Shown here piece by piece: positions 1-8,522 of a stretch of 64,000 nt of DNA. The notes beneath the pieces were generated by a model. It worked only from the letters and a program-made list of their open reading frames with translations, was not told where the DNA came from and ran no database searches. Position 1 is the first letter of the stretch; the number at the start of each line of letters is the position of its first letter. A program made the position numbers and the translations under genes. The stretch is from Promicromonospora sp. MEB111 (GTDB lineage: Bacteria > Actinomycetota > Actinomycetes > Actinomycetales > Cellulomonadaceae). The DNA is taken from NCBI RefSeq assembly GCF_030209445.1, contig NZ_JARVSD010000028.1, positions 1-64,000 on the forward strand, read 5' to 3'.

Positions 1-200
1 GTTCCGTGCGCGAGCTGGGCCGGACCATCATCATGGTCACCCACGACCCGTCCGCTGCCGCGTACGCGGACCGGGTCGTGCTGATCGCCGACGGCCGCAT
101 CGCCGGCGACATCTCCGACCCGACACCGGAGTCCGCCATGGCCGGGCTGGACGCCCTGCGCACCCTCGAACCCGCCGTCACCACCGGGGCCGGCGCCTGA
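1..200 (+). CDS. ABC transporter ATP-binding protein (C-terminal end only)
   Basis: This is the last 65 or so codons of an ABC ATPase whose start lies before the window; the reading frame begins at base 3. The visible part contains the H-loop (switch histidine) in MVTHDPSAAAYADR, followed by the usual VVLIADGRI strand, as in MacB/LolD-type ATPases that partner FtsX-like permeases. The Walker A and signature motifs are outside the window. The stop codon overlaps the start of the next gene (TGATG, one shared base), so it is translationally coupled to the first permease and very probably powers both permeases downstream. Export substrate unknown. Confidence 0.9.
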   Translation, partial: SVRELGRTIIMVTHDPSAAAYADRVVLIADGRIAGDISDPTPESAMAGLDALRTLEPAVTTGAGA

Positions 201-2815
201 TGGCCGGGACCGCACCCTCCGCACGCCTCACGCTCGCGCAGATGCGCCGCAGCCTCGGACGCCTCGCGTCCGCGGGCATCGCGATCACCATCGGCACCGC
301 GTTCGTCGCGGCGACGCTGCTGGCCGGCAACGTCATCACGCGCACCACCTACGACCAGGTCGCGGCGGGCCTCGCCGACTCCGACCTCGTCGTCTTCGAC
401 GACAACGAGTCCCTGACCGACGCCGACGTCGAGGCCGTCCGGGGCGTCGAGGGCGTCGTCGCCGCCGACACCCAGGCCATGTCCTACACGGAGCTCAACC
501 ACGCCGGCACCTCGATCTTCCAGGGCATCGTCGGCACGGCGTCGGACGAGCGGCTCACCCCGCTCGAGGTCGCCGATGGCGCCTGGCCCGCCAAGGACTC
601 CGAGATCGCGCTCCCCACCGACGTCGCCGAGCGCCTCGGCGTGAGCATCGGCGACGTCGTCGCGTCGTCCCGGTGGGTCGCGGGCGAGCCGGAGATCGCC
701 GACGACGGCAGCGAGATGTACGGGGGCGAGGAGGTCGTCGACAAGCTGACGGTCACCGGTCTCGTCGACGACCCGTACGCCGCCTACGGCGCGATGGGCG
801 GCGCCGCCGTGGTGGCGCAGCAGACGCTCGCGCAGTGGCGCGCCGACGAGGCGGGGCCCGGCACCGAGCCGACCGCCGGCTCCGTCGTCGTCGCGCTCGA
901 CCCGTCGGCCGACGCCGACGCCGTCGACGAGGTGCGTGCCGCCCTCGCTGCTGCCGTCCCCGCGGCCACCGACGTCACCACGACCGAGGAGTACGCCGAG
1001 AAGTCGGTCGCCTCCATGTCGGGCGGCCAGGACATCATCTTCCTCGTCTTCGTCATGACCTTCGCCGCCGTGGCCCTCGTCGTCGCCGGCCTCGTCATCG
1101 CCAACACGTTCCAGGTGCTCGTCGCCCAGCGCGCCCGCACCCTGGCGCTGCTGCGCTGCGTCGGCGCGACGACAGGGCAGCTCTACCGCAGCGTGCTGCT
1201 GGAGGCTGCGATCCTCGGCACCGTCGCGTCCGTCGTCGGGATCGTCCTCGGCTCGGCTCTGGTCCAGGCCGGGCTCATGATCGCGCCGGCCTTCGACCTC
1301 GGCGTGCCGCTGCCCCAGGCCATCACCCTGAGCTGGCCCGTGTTCGTCGCGCCGCTCGCCGTCGGCATCGTCGTGACCCTTGTCGCCGCCCTCACCCCCG
1401 CCCTCGCGGCGGCCCGGGTGGCGCCGCTCGCCGCGCTCCGGCCGAGCGACGCGCCCACCCTGCAGAAGGGTGCTGGGCGCGTGCGCGCCGTCTTCGCCGT
1501 CCTCGCCACGGTGGGCGGCCTCGCGGTGCTCGGCCTGGGCGTCGTGCTCGGGCTGCGGGGCACCATCGACCTCGGCCTGCTGGCCGCCGTCGGCGGCGGC
1601 ACCGTGTCGCTGATCGGCGTGATCGTCGGTTCGGTCTTCTGGCTGCCCAAGGTCACCGCGGGCATCGGCCGGCTGGTCGGCTCGACGGGCCCGTCCGCCC
1701 GCCTCGCGGCGGCGAACACCCTGCGCAACCCGCGGCGGACGGCGGCGACGTCGACCGCGCTGCTCATCGGCGTCACCCTCGTCGGCATGATGACGACGGG
1801 CGCGGCCAGCGCCCGCGTCTCGATGGACAACGAGCTCGACGCGCGGTACCCGGTCGACCTGGAGGTCGCGTCCACCACCTACGACGACGACGGCCAGCAG
1901 GCCGCCGTGCCGTCGGTGGTCACGAACGCCGTCGACGGCGTCCCCGGGCTGCGCGGCGTCACCGAGGTCACCTCGGTCACCGCGACGACCGCCGACGAGG
2001 ACGGGCCGGTGGTCCCTGCGATCGCGGTCGCGCCCGACGCGCTGCGCGCCGTCGTCAACACCCCCGACGAGCTCGGGGACCTGCGGCCGGGCACGCTCGT
2101 GGTCCCGGACCAGGTCGCCACCAGCTACGGGCTCGAGGGGCTCGACGAGATCGAGCTGAAGGGCCCCGGGGGCACGACGACGCTCGACGTCGTCGGCAGC
2201 GACGTGCAGTACGCGTGGGCGTTCATGGTGCCGGAGGACCTGGCGGCCATCTACCCCGACCTGAGGCCGAACCTGGTCTGGGCCGGCGTGGCGGACGGCG
2301 AGGACGTGGCCGGCACCGTCGCGGCGGTGCAGGACGCCGTGTCCACCACCGACGAGGTCGTGGAGGTGACCGGCGCGGTCGTCGAACGGAACTCGTTCCA
2401 GCAGGTGATCGACGTGATCCTCGGGATCGTCGTCGGACTGCTCGCCGTCGCGGTGCTCATCGCGCTGATCGGCGTGGCCAACACCCTGTCGCTGTCCGTC
2501 ATCGAACGGACCCGCGAGAGCGCCATGCTGCGGGCCATCGGGCTCTCGAAGGGGCAGCTCCGGGCCACCCTCGCCATCGAGGGGATGCTCATCGCGGGGG
2601 TCGGCGCCGTGCTCGGCGTCCTGCTGGGCCTGCTGTACGGCTGGGCCGGCGCCGCGACCGCGCTGTCCGTGATGGGCGAGGTGCCGCTGGTGGTCCCGTG
2701 GACCGACATCGCGCTGGTGCTCGGCGTCGCGCTCGTCGCGGGGCTGGTCGCCTCGGTCGTGCCGGCGCGGGCCGCCGTGCGCACCCACCCCGTGGCGGCG
2801 CTCGCCGCGGAGTAG
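200..2815 (+). CDS. FtsX/MacB-type ABC transporter permease
   Basis: An 871-residue integral membrane permease with two FtsX-like halves. An N-terminal transmembrane (TM) segment (about residues 20-45) is followed by a large extracytoplasmic domain to about residue 270. A block of three TM helices (about 275-410) carries VANTFQVLVAQRARTLALLR. A central hydrophobic pair (about 430-490) leads to a second extracytoplasmic domain, and the C-terminal TM block contains ANTLSLSVIERTRESAMLRA. This is the architecture of macrolide/lipoprotein-type export permeases that act mechanically rather than as classical importers. The ATG overlaps the stop of the ATPase. A close paralogue follows directly. Substrate not predictable from sequence. 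Confidence 0.92.
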   Translation: MAGTAPSARLTLAQMRRSLGRLASAGIAITIGTAFVAATLLAGNVITRTTYDQVAAGLADSDLVVFDDNESLTDADVEAVRGVEGVVAADTQAMSYTELNHAGTSIFQGIVGTASDERLTPLEVADGAWPAKDSEIALPTDVAERLGVSIGDVVASSRWVAGEPEIADDGSEMYGGEEVVDKLTVTGLVDDPYAAYGAMGGAAVVAQQTLAQWRADEAGPGTEPTAGSVVVALDPSADADAVDEVRAALAAAVPAATDVTTTEEYAEKSVASMSGGQDIIFLVFVMTFAAVALVVAGLVIANTFQVLVAQRARTLALLRCVGATTGQLYRSVLLEAAILGTVASVVGIVLGSALVQAGLMIAPAFDLGVPLPQAITLSWPVFVAPLAVGIVVTLVAALTPALAAARVAPLAALRPSDAPTLQKGAGRVRAVFAVLATVGGLAVLGLGVVLGLRGTIDLGLLAAVGGGTVSLIGVIVGSVFWLPKVTAGIGRLVGSTGPSARLAAANTLRNPRRTAATSTALLIGVTLVGMMTTGAASARVSMDNELDARYPVDLEVASTTYDDDGQQAAVPSVVTNAVDGVPGLRGVTEVTSVTATTADEDGPVVPAIAVAPDALRAVVNTPDELGDLRPGTLVVPDQVATSYGLEGLDEIELKGPGGTTTLDVVGSDVQYAWAFMVPEDLAAIYPDLRPNLVWAGVADGEDVAGTVAAVQDAVSTTDEVVEVTGAVVERNSFQQVIDVILGIVVGLLAVAVLIALIGVANTLSLSVIERTRESAMLRAIGLSKGQLRATLAIEGMLIAGVGAVLGVLLGLLYGWAGAATALSVMGEVPLVVPWTDIALVLGVALVAGLVASVVPARAAVRTHPVAALAAE

Positions 2816-2870
2816 CGCCCGGCACGGACGGTCAGCACGCAGCAGCCTCGTCGACCCGAGGAGAGATCCC

Positions 2871-5540
2871 GTGGACACCCATCGTGTACCTCCCGTCGGA
2901 CCGGCCAGGCCGCGCGTGCTGACCGTCGGCCCCACCATCCGGCTGACCCTCGCGCAGATGCGGCGCAGCCTCGGCCGGCTCGCCGCGGCGGGGCTCGCGG
3001 TGCTCATCAGCACCGCGTTCGTCGCCGCGACGCTGCAGGCCGGCACCGTCGTCACCCGCACCACGTACGACCAGGTGGCCGCGCAGTACGCGGACGCGGA
3101 CCTCGTGGTCTTCGACCGGGCGGGCACGATGACGCCGGCCGACGTCGACGCGGTGCGCGCCGTCGACGGCGTCGCGGCGGCCGACGGGTTCCGCGGCACG
3201 TACGTGGAACTCGCCCGCGGCGGCCGGACGGTCCGCCAGTCGCTCGTCGCGGCGCCGTCCGACCCCCGGCTGACGCCCCTCGTCCTCGCGTACGGCGTCT
3301 GGCCGGACGGCCCCGACCGCATCGCCCTCCCTGTGGACGTCGCGGAATTGTTCGGCGTCGGCGTGGGCGACACCGTCTCGTCGACGCGCTGCCTGCGGGC
3401 CGGCAAGCCCGGCCCCGGCAAGCCCGGCCTCGGCGAGCGCGGTGCCGAGTGCTACGGCGGCCAGGAGGCCGTCGAGAAGCTCACGGTGTCGGGCCTGGTC
3501 GACGACCCCGTCTCGGCGTACGCCGCGGGTGGTGGCGTCGCCGTCGTCACCCCGGCGGCGCTGGAGCGACAGCTCGCCGGGGCCGGGGCCGCCGCGGCGC
3601 CCGGCATGCGGACCGTCGTCGTCGCTCTCGACCGGCCCGGAGACGAGGCCGCCGTCGCGGCGGTCCGGAGCGCCCTCGCGGCGGCCGTCCCGTCCGCCAC
3701 CGGCGTCACCACCCCCGAGGAGTACGCCGAGGACGTGGTGGCGGGGATCTCGGGCGGCCAGAACATCGTCTACCTCGTGTTCGTCCTGGCGCTCGCCGCC
3801 GTGTCCCTGGTGGTCGCGGGCCTGGTCATCGCCAACACGTTCCAGGTGCTGGTGGCGCAGCGCTCGCACACCCTCGCGCTGCTGCGCTGCGTGGGCGCCG
3901 GCACCGGGCAGATCCACCGGAGCGTCCTGCTCGAGGCGGCGCTCCTCGGCACGGTCGCCTCGGTGGCGGGCATCGCCGTCGGCTCGCTGTTCGTGCAGGC
4001 CGGGCTCCTGGTCGCGCCCGCCTTCGATCTCGGGGTCGCGTTGCCGCGGACGATCCCCCTGACCCCGACCGCGTTCCTCGTGCCGCTCGCGGCCGGGCTG
4101 CTGGTCACCCTCGCCGCCGCGGTCGCCCCGGCGCGGGCCGCGTCGCGCGTCGCCCCGCTCGCCGCGCTGCGCCCCGCCGCGGGCCTCGACCCGTCCGGGA
4201 CCGGCCGGGCCCGTGCGGTGTTCGCGGGGTTCGCCACCCTGGGCGGGCTCGCCGTGATGGCCGCCGGCGTGGCCCTGGGCAGGTCCGGCAGCATCGACAC
4301 CGGGCTGTTCGCCGCGGTCCTGGGCGGCTCCGTGTCGCTCGTCGGCATCATCGTGGGGTCCGTCTTCTGGCTGCCCCGGGTCGCCGCGGTCTTCGGGCGC
4401 CTGGCCGGCGCCGGGGGCGCCACGGCCCGCCTCGCGTCCGCCAACGCGCTGCGCAACCCCCGGCGGACGGCGGCGACCTCCACCGCCCTGCTCATCGGCG
4501 TCACCCTGGTCTCGATGATGACCACGGGCGCCGCCAGCGCCCGCCTCACCATGAACGACCAGCTCGACGCCCGGTTCCCGGTCGACCTGCGCGTCACCAG
4601 CACCGCGCACGACGCCGACGGCGCGGCGGCTGCCGTGCCCGCCGTCGTCACCGACGCCCTGGCCGGCGTGGACGGCCTGGGCGCCGTGGTCCCGGTGACG
4701 AACGCGTCGGCCCGGCGGGCGGACGGGGGCACACCCGTGCAGGTCGCCGCCGTCGACCCCGACGACCTGCGGTCCGTCGCGAACACCCCCGCCGACGCCG
4801 GCCGGCTGCGGCCCGGCACGATCGTCGTTCCGCAGCGGGCGGCCGAGCTGTACGACCTCGAGGGCGCCGGCACGCTCGTGCTCACCGGCCCGGGCGGCCG
4901 GGTGACGCTCGACGTCGTGCACAGCGGCTCCCGCTCCGACCGCGCCTACCTGACTCCCCAGGACCTCGCCGCCCTCGCCCCGGGCCTGGCCCCCGGCGAG
5001 GTCTGGGCGCAGGTCGACGACGACCGCGACGCCGCCGACGTCGTCTCCGCCGTGCAGGCGGCGGTCTCGACCACGGGGGAGACCGTCGGCGTCACCGGGA
5101 CCGTCGTCGAACGGTCCGCCTACCAGCAGATGGTCGACGTGATCCTCGGCATCGTGGTCGGGCTGCTCACGGTCGCCGTACTCATCGCGCTGGTCGGCGT
5201 GGCCAACACCCTGTCGCTGTCGGTCATCGAGCGCACACGGGAGAACGCGATGCTGCGGGCCATCGGGCTCTCGCGCGGCCAGCTCCGGGCCACGCTCGCC
5301 GTCGAGGGCATGGTCATCGCCGGCGTCGGCGCGGTGCTGGGCATCGTGCTGGGCCTCGTGTACGGCTGGGTGGGCGCCACGACCGCCCTGTCCGTGCTCG
5401 GCCAGGTGCCCCTCGTCGTCCCGTGGACCGAGGTGGGGGTCGTCCTCGCCGTCGCGCTCGTCGCCGGGCTGCTCGCCTCGGTGGTGCCCGCCCGCGCCGC
5501 CGTCCGCACCCACCCGGTCGCGGCGCTCGCCGCCGAGTGA
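2871..5540 (+). CDS. FtsX/MacB-type ABC transporter permease, tandem paralogue
   Basis: An 889-residue paralogue of the preceding permease, collinear along its length, with near-identical blocks such as TLAQMRRSLGRLA near the N-terminus and VANTLSLSVIERTRE near the C-terminus. The GTG start at 2871 was chosen because GAGGAGAG lies about 6-8 bases upstream; an in-frame GTG at 2916 is an alternative. It has about 15 extra N-terminal residues and a short Gly/Pro/Lys-rich insertion in the first outer domain (around residues 180-195). The two permeases are separated by 55 bp without a terminator, so they are co-transcribed and may form a heterodimeric exporter with the upstream ATPase (inference). 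Confidence 0.92.
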   Translation: MDTHRVPPVGPARPRVLTVGPTIRLTLAQMRRSLGRLAAAGLAVLISTAFVAATLQAGTVVTRTTYDQVAAQYADADLVVFDRAGTMTPADVDAVRAVDGVAAADGFRGTYVELARGGRTVRQSLVAAPSDPRLTPLVLAYGVWPDGPDRIALPVDVAELFGVGVGDTVSSTRCLRAGKPGPGKPGLGERGAECYGGQEAVEKLTVSGLVDDPVSAYAAGGGVAVVTPAALERQLAGAGAAAAPGMRTVVVALDRPGDEAAVAAVRSALAAAVPSATGVTTPEEYAEDVVAGISGGQNIVYLVFVLALAAVSLVVAGLVIANTFQVLVAQRSHTLALLRCVGAGTGQIHRSVLLEAALLGTVASVAGIAVGSLFVQAGLLVAPAFDLGVALPRTIPLTPTAFLVPLAAGLLVTLAAAVAPARAASRVAPLAALRPAAGLDPSGTGRARAVFAGFATLGGLAVMAAGVALGRSGSIDTGLFAAVLGGSVSLVGIIVGSVFWLPRVAAVFGRLAGAGGATARLASANALRNPRRTAATSTALLIGVTLVSMMTTGAASARLTMNDQLDARFPVDLRVTSTAHDADGAAAAVPAVVTDALAGVDGLGAVVPVTNASARRADGGTPVQVAAVDPDDLRSVANTPADAGRLRPGTIVVPQRAAELYDLEGAGTLVLTGPGGRVTLDVVHSGSRSDRAYLTPQDLAALAPGLAPGEVWAQVDDDRDAADVVSAVQAAVSTTGETVGVTGTVVERSAYQQMVDVILGIVVGLLTVAVLIALVGVANTLSLSVIERTRENAMLRAIGLSRGQLRATLAVEGMVIAGVGAVLGIVLGLVYGWVGATTALSVLGQVPLVVPWTEVGVVLAVALVAGLLASVVPARAAVRTHPVAALAAE

Positions 5541-5544
5541 CCCG

Positions 5545-6240
5545 TCAGGCGCCCGGGCGGACCAGGCCCGTCTCGTAGGCCGTCACCACGGCCTGGACGC
5601 GGTCCCGCGCGTCGAGCTTCGCGAGGATGCGGCCCACGTGCGTCTTGACCGTCGCCTCCGCGACGAACAGGTCGGACGCGATCTCCGTGTTGGACCGCCC
5701 GCGCGCCATGAGCACCAGGACCTCGCGCTCGCGGCTCGTGAGGCCCGCCAGCGCCTCCTGCGGCCCCGCCGCCTCCTCGGGCGGCAGCGCCGTGACCAGG
5801 CGCTCCATGAGCCGCCGCGTGGACGACGGCGCGATCACCGCGTCGCCCTGGTGCACGGTGCGGATCGCCGTGAGCAGCTCCTCCGGCTGGGCGTCCTTGA
5901 GCAGGAACCCGCTGGCCCCGGCCCGGATCGCGTCGAGCACGTACTCGTCCAGGTCGAACGTGGTGAGCACGACGACGCGGGGGTCGCCCGCCGCGACACC
6001 GCCCTCGCCCAGGAGCGCCCGGGTCGCGGACAGCCCGTCCATCCCCGGCATGCGCACGTCCATCAGCACCACGTCGGACGCCGTGGCGGCGAGCAGGCGC
6101 AGTGCGTCGCGGCCGTCGTCGGCCTCGACCACCACCCGCAGGTCGGGCTGGGAGTCGATCACCATCCGCAGCCCGGCGCGGACCAGCGGCTGGTCGTCGA
6201 CCAGGGCGACCCGTACGGGCGCGTCGAGGGTGTCAGTCAT
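5545..6240 (-). CDS. NarL/LuxR-family response regulator
   Basis: A 231-residue two-component response regulator. The receiver domain (residues 10-130) has the acidic pair D15/D16, phospho-acceptor D61 in LMDVRMPGMDG and the conserved lysine in GFLLKDAQ. A LuxR-type helix-turn-helix (about 165-225) contains LTSREREVLVLMARGRSNTEIA. The start is the ATG at 6240, which overlaps the 3' end of the sensor kinase gene by 8 bases, so the two are a coupled pair. Its 3' end is only 4 bases from the convergent permease gene; regulation of that exporter by this pair is plausible but inferred from position alone. Confidence 0.94.
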   Translation of the reverse strand: MTDTLDAPVRVALVDDQPLVRAGLRMVIDSQPDLRVVVEADDGRDALRLLAATASDVVLMDVRMPGMDGLSATRALLGEGGVAAGDPRVVVLTTFDLDEYVLDAIRAGASGFLLKDAQPEELLTAIRTVHQGDAVIAPSSTRRLMERLVTALPPEEAAGPQEALAGLTSREREVLVLMARGRSNTEIASDLFVAEATVKTHVGRILAKLDARDRVQAVVTAYETGLVRPGA

Positions 6241-7681
6241 CGTTCTCCTTCGGCGTGGTGCTCGGTTCGGTGGTGCGCGCGACGGGCTGGGCGGGCTCCG
6301 CGGGCGCGGTCGGTTCGGGGGCCTCGGCCCGCGGGATGGGCACGACGAACCGGACCGAGAACCCGCCGCCGCCGCGCGGCCCGGCGGTGAGCGTCCCGCC
6401 GAACATCTCGGCGCGCTCCCGCATCCCCAGCAGGCCGAACCCGGCCGCGGGCTGCGGTTCCGCCGCGTCGGCGGACCCGGCCGCAGCGAGGCCACGGCCG
6501 TCGTCGTCCACGCGGAGCTCCACCTCGTCCTCGCCCCAGCGCAGCAGCAGGGTGACGGCGGGCCGGGGGCCGGCGTGCTTGCGCACGTTGGTGAGCGCCT
6601 CCTGGCACACCCGGAACAGCGTGAGCCCGACGCCGGGCGGCAGCCGCCGCTCGACGCCCACCCGGGCCCAGGAGACGCGCAGGCCGTCGTCCCGGGCCTG
6701 GTCCACGAGGTCGCGCAGGTCCGTGACGTCGGGCTGGGGGCGCAGCGGCGCCCCGCCGTCGGGCGCCCCGGCCCCCGCCGAGGGCGCGGCTTCCGCCCGG
6801 TCGTCACCGGGACCGGCCGCGGTGCCGCCCGCGCCGGACGCCGGCCGGGGGTGGCCCGACGATGCGCGGTCCGGCGCGACCAGGCCGAGCGGGATGCCGC
6901 CGTCGTCCGGGCCCTCGCGCAGCACGCCGAGCAGCCGGCGCATGTCGGCCAGCGCCGCACGGCCGGTCTCGGCGATGGTGCCCAGCGAGCGCTGGGCGGC
7001 CGCGGGGTCGGCGGCCGCGGCGTACCGTCCGCCGTCGGCCTGCGCGATGACCACGGACAGGGAGTGGGCCACGATGTCGTGCATCTCGCGGGCGATGCGG
7101 GCCCGCTCGGCGGCCGTGGCGATCTGCGCCTGCTGGTCGCGCTCGATCTCGAGGCGCTCGGCGCGGTCGCGCAGCGCCTCCATCATGAGGCGGCGGGACC
7201 GGCGCACCAGGCCCAGGGCGAAGGCGGTGGCCAGCAGGGAGCCGGCCCCGATCATCGTGGGGATCCCGTGCGCGAGGCTGCTGCCGAAGTGGAGCCAGCC
7301 GGAGATGCCGAGGGTCAGCACCCCGACGACCGCGGCGCCGCCGGCCGCCAGGTAGGACCACCGGGGCCCGTACACGGTGACGCAGTACAGCGACACGAGC
7401 ACGACGAGGTCCGCGGGCAGGACGATCGGCACACCGAGGAACGTCATGTGCACCATGCAGGCGACGAAGACCAGGGCGCAGGAGACCACGGGGCGGGTGC
7501 GGCACCACGGCATCGGGGCGAGCACGGAGGCGGAGATGATGACGGCTTGTGTCGTCGGTCCGGACGAGTAGAGGTCGGTCGAGGTGACCAGCGCGAGGAG
7601 CCCGAGCAGGACGGTCCACGTGAGGTCCACGAGGAACCTGTGCCGCTCCGTCCACCCCTGCCACTGTTCGTACCAACCCAT
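6233..7681 (-). CDS. Sensor histidine kinase (HisKA_3 type), partner of the LuxR regulator
   Basis: A 482-residue membrane sensor kinase. Four to six TM helices occupy about residues 18-160 with almost no extracellular domain, suggesting sensing at the membrane. The dimerisation/phosphotransfer domain has the HisKA_3 signature ARIAREMHDIVAHSL with phospho-acceptor H201. The ATPase domain shows the N-box (FRVCQEALTNVRKHA), G1 DDDGRG and GLLGMRERA. Between the two lies an Ala/Gly/Pro-rich linker (about residues 255-305) that looks disordered. This NarL-family kinase type commonly sits beside MacB-like exporters and reports on cell-envelope stress. Translation probably starts at the first base of a leaderless message (TACTCT 7 bases upstream). 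Confidence 0.93.
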   Translation of the reverse strand: MGWYEQWQGWTERHRFLVDLTWTVLLGLLALVTSTDLYSSGPTTQAVIISASVLAPMPWCRTRPVVSCALVFVACMVHMTFLGVPIVLPADLVVLVSLYCVTVYGPRWSYLAAGGAAVVGVLTLGISGWLHFGSSLAHGIPTMIGAGSLLATAFALGLVRRSRRLMMEALRDRAERLEIERDQQAQIATAAERARIAREMHDIVAHSLSVVIAQADGGRYAAAADPAAAQRSLGTIAETGRAALADMRRLLGVLREGPDDGGIPLGLVAPDRASSGHPRPASGAGGTAAGPGDDRAEAAPSAGAGAPDGGAPLRPQPDVTDLRDLVDQARDDGLRVSWARVGVERRLPPGVGLTLFRVCQEALTNVRKHAGPRPAVTLLLRWGEDEVELRVDDDGRGLAAAGSADAAEPQPAAGFGLLGMRERAEMFGGTLTAGPRGGGGFSVRFVVPIPRAEAPEPTAPAEPAQPVARTTEPSTTPKENDD

Positions 7682-7688
7682 GCAGGTC

Positions 7689-7694
7689 AGAGTA
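7689..7694 (-). promoter_or_regulatory. Predicted -10 box (TACTCT), leaderless start of the sensor kinase
   Basis: On the minus strand TACTCT ends 7 bases before the kinase ATG at 7681, and there is no ribosome-binding site between them. That spacing puts transcription start at or next to the A of ATG. Confidence 0.5.
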
Positions 7695-7822
7695 GGTGGA
7701 ACCGTTGCGCCGGCGCGTCATACCGTGGTAGCACTTGCGCCATGGCGGTGTCAGCCGAAAGGATTCGGTATGACGGCTGTCAAGAGCCGTGACCGGGTAG
7801 CGCCAGAGCGTCGGTTATGCCC

Positions 7823-7828
7823 TACGAT
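7823..7828 (+). promoter_or_regulatory. Predicted -10 box (TACGAT), leaderless start of the OmpR-type regulator
   Basis: TACGAT lies 6 bases before the ATG at 7835. This favours 7835 over the upstream in-frame ATG at 7817, which would put the -10 box inside the gene. The 153-bp divergent region 7682-7834 therefore carries both promoters; it also holds an imperfect hairpin (ACGGCTGTCAAGAGCCGT). Confidence 0.5.
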
Positions 7829-7834
7829 GGCGAA

Positions 7835-8518
7835 ATGACTCACGTACTCCTAGCCGAGGACGACCCGGCCATTGCCGAGCCGTTGGCACGAGCGCTCTCC
7901 CGTGAGGGATACGACGTCGTCGTGCAAGGAACCGGCAAAGGTGCGATCGAGAGCTCGACCGGTGCGGACATCGTAGTTCTGGACCTGGGCCTTCCCGACA
8001 TGGACGGGCTCGATGTCGCGCGCGAGATCAGGGCCAACGGCCTCACCGTGCCCGTGCTGGTGCTGACCGCCCGTGCCGACGAGGTCGACCTCGTCGTGGG
8101 CCTCGACGCCGGTGCCGACGACTACGTCACCAAGCCCTTCCGCCTGGCCGAGCTGCTCGCCCGCGTGCGGGCGCTCCTGCGCCGCTCGCACGGCGAGACC
8201 GGCGAGGAGGAGGAGCTGCACGCGCAGGACGTCCGTGTCGACGTCTCCGCGCACCGCGCCTTCCAGGGCGACCGCGAGCTGCACCTGACCACCAAGGAGT
8301 TCGACCTGCTGCGCGTCCTCGTGCAGAACGCCGGCTCCGTGGTCGTCCGCGACACGCTGATGCGCGACGTGTGGGGCTCCGACCCGGTCGGTTCCACCAA
8401 GACGCTGGACATGCACGTCTCGTGGCTGCGCCGCAAGCTCGGTGACGACGCGAACGCCCCGCGCTACGTCTCCACCGTGCGCGGTCTCGGCTTCCGTTTC
8501 GAGATCGGGGCGAGCTAG
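7835..8518 (+). CDS. OmpR/PhoB-family response regulator
   Basis: A 227-residue response regulator. The receiver domain (1-120) contains the acidic residues in AEDD (positions 7-10), phospho-acceptor D50 in VVLDLGLPDMDG and the conserved lysine in DDYVTKPF. The C-terminal winged-helix domain (about 130-225) contains LTTKEFDLLRVL and the recognition region TLDMHVSWLRRKLGDD, ending YVSTVRGLGFRFE. The ATG at 7835 gives the standard N-terminus MTHVLLAEDD; an ATG six codons earlier is less likely. It is followed after 4 bp by its sensor kinase. The closest functional type is an actinobacterial envelope or antibiotic-stress regulator, but the target is not evident. Confidence 0.94.
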   Translation: MTHVLLAEDDPAIAEPLARALSREGYDVVVQGTGKGAIESSTGADIVVLDLGLPDMDGLDVAREIRANGLTVPVLVLTARADEVDLVVGLDAGADDYVTKPFRLAELLARVRALLRRSHGETGEEEELHAQDVRVDVSAHRAFQGDRELHLTTKEFDLLRVLVQNAGSVVVRDTLMRDVWGSDPVGSTKTLDMHVSWLRRKLGDDANAPRYVSTVRGLGFRFEIGAS

Positions 8519-8522
8519 CCAG

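Noticed and set aside
673-2922. Arg-rich plus-strand frame inside the first permease
   Set aside because: A +2 frame shadow of a gene with clear hydrophobic segments.
2832-5513. 893-codon open frame on the minus strand opposite the second permease
   Set aside because: Composition is Gly/Arg/Asp/His-rich with no family motif, and it is the antisense shadow of a clearly conserved permease; high GC creates such long frames.
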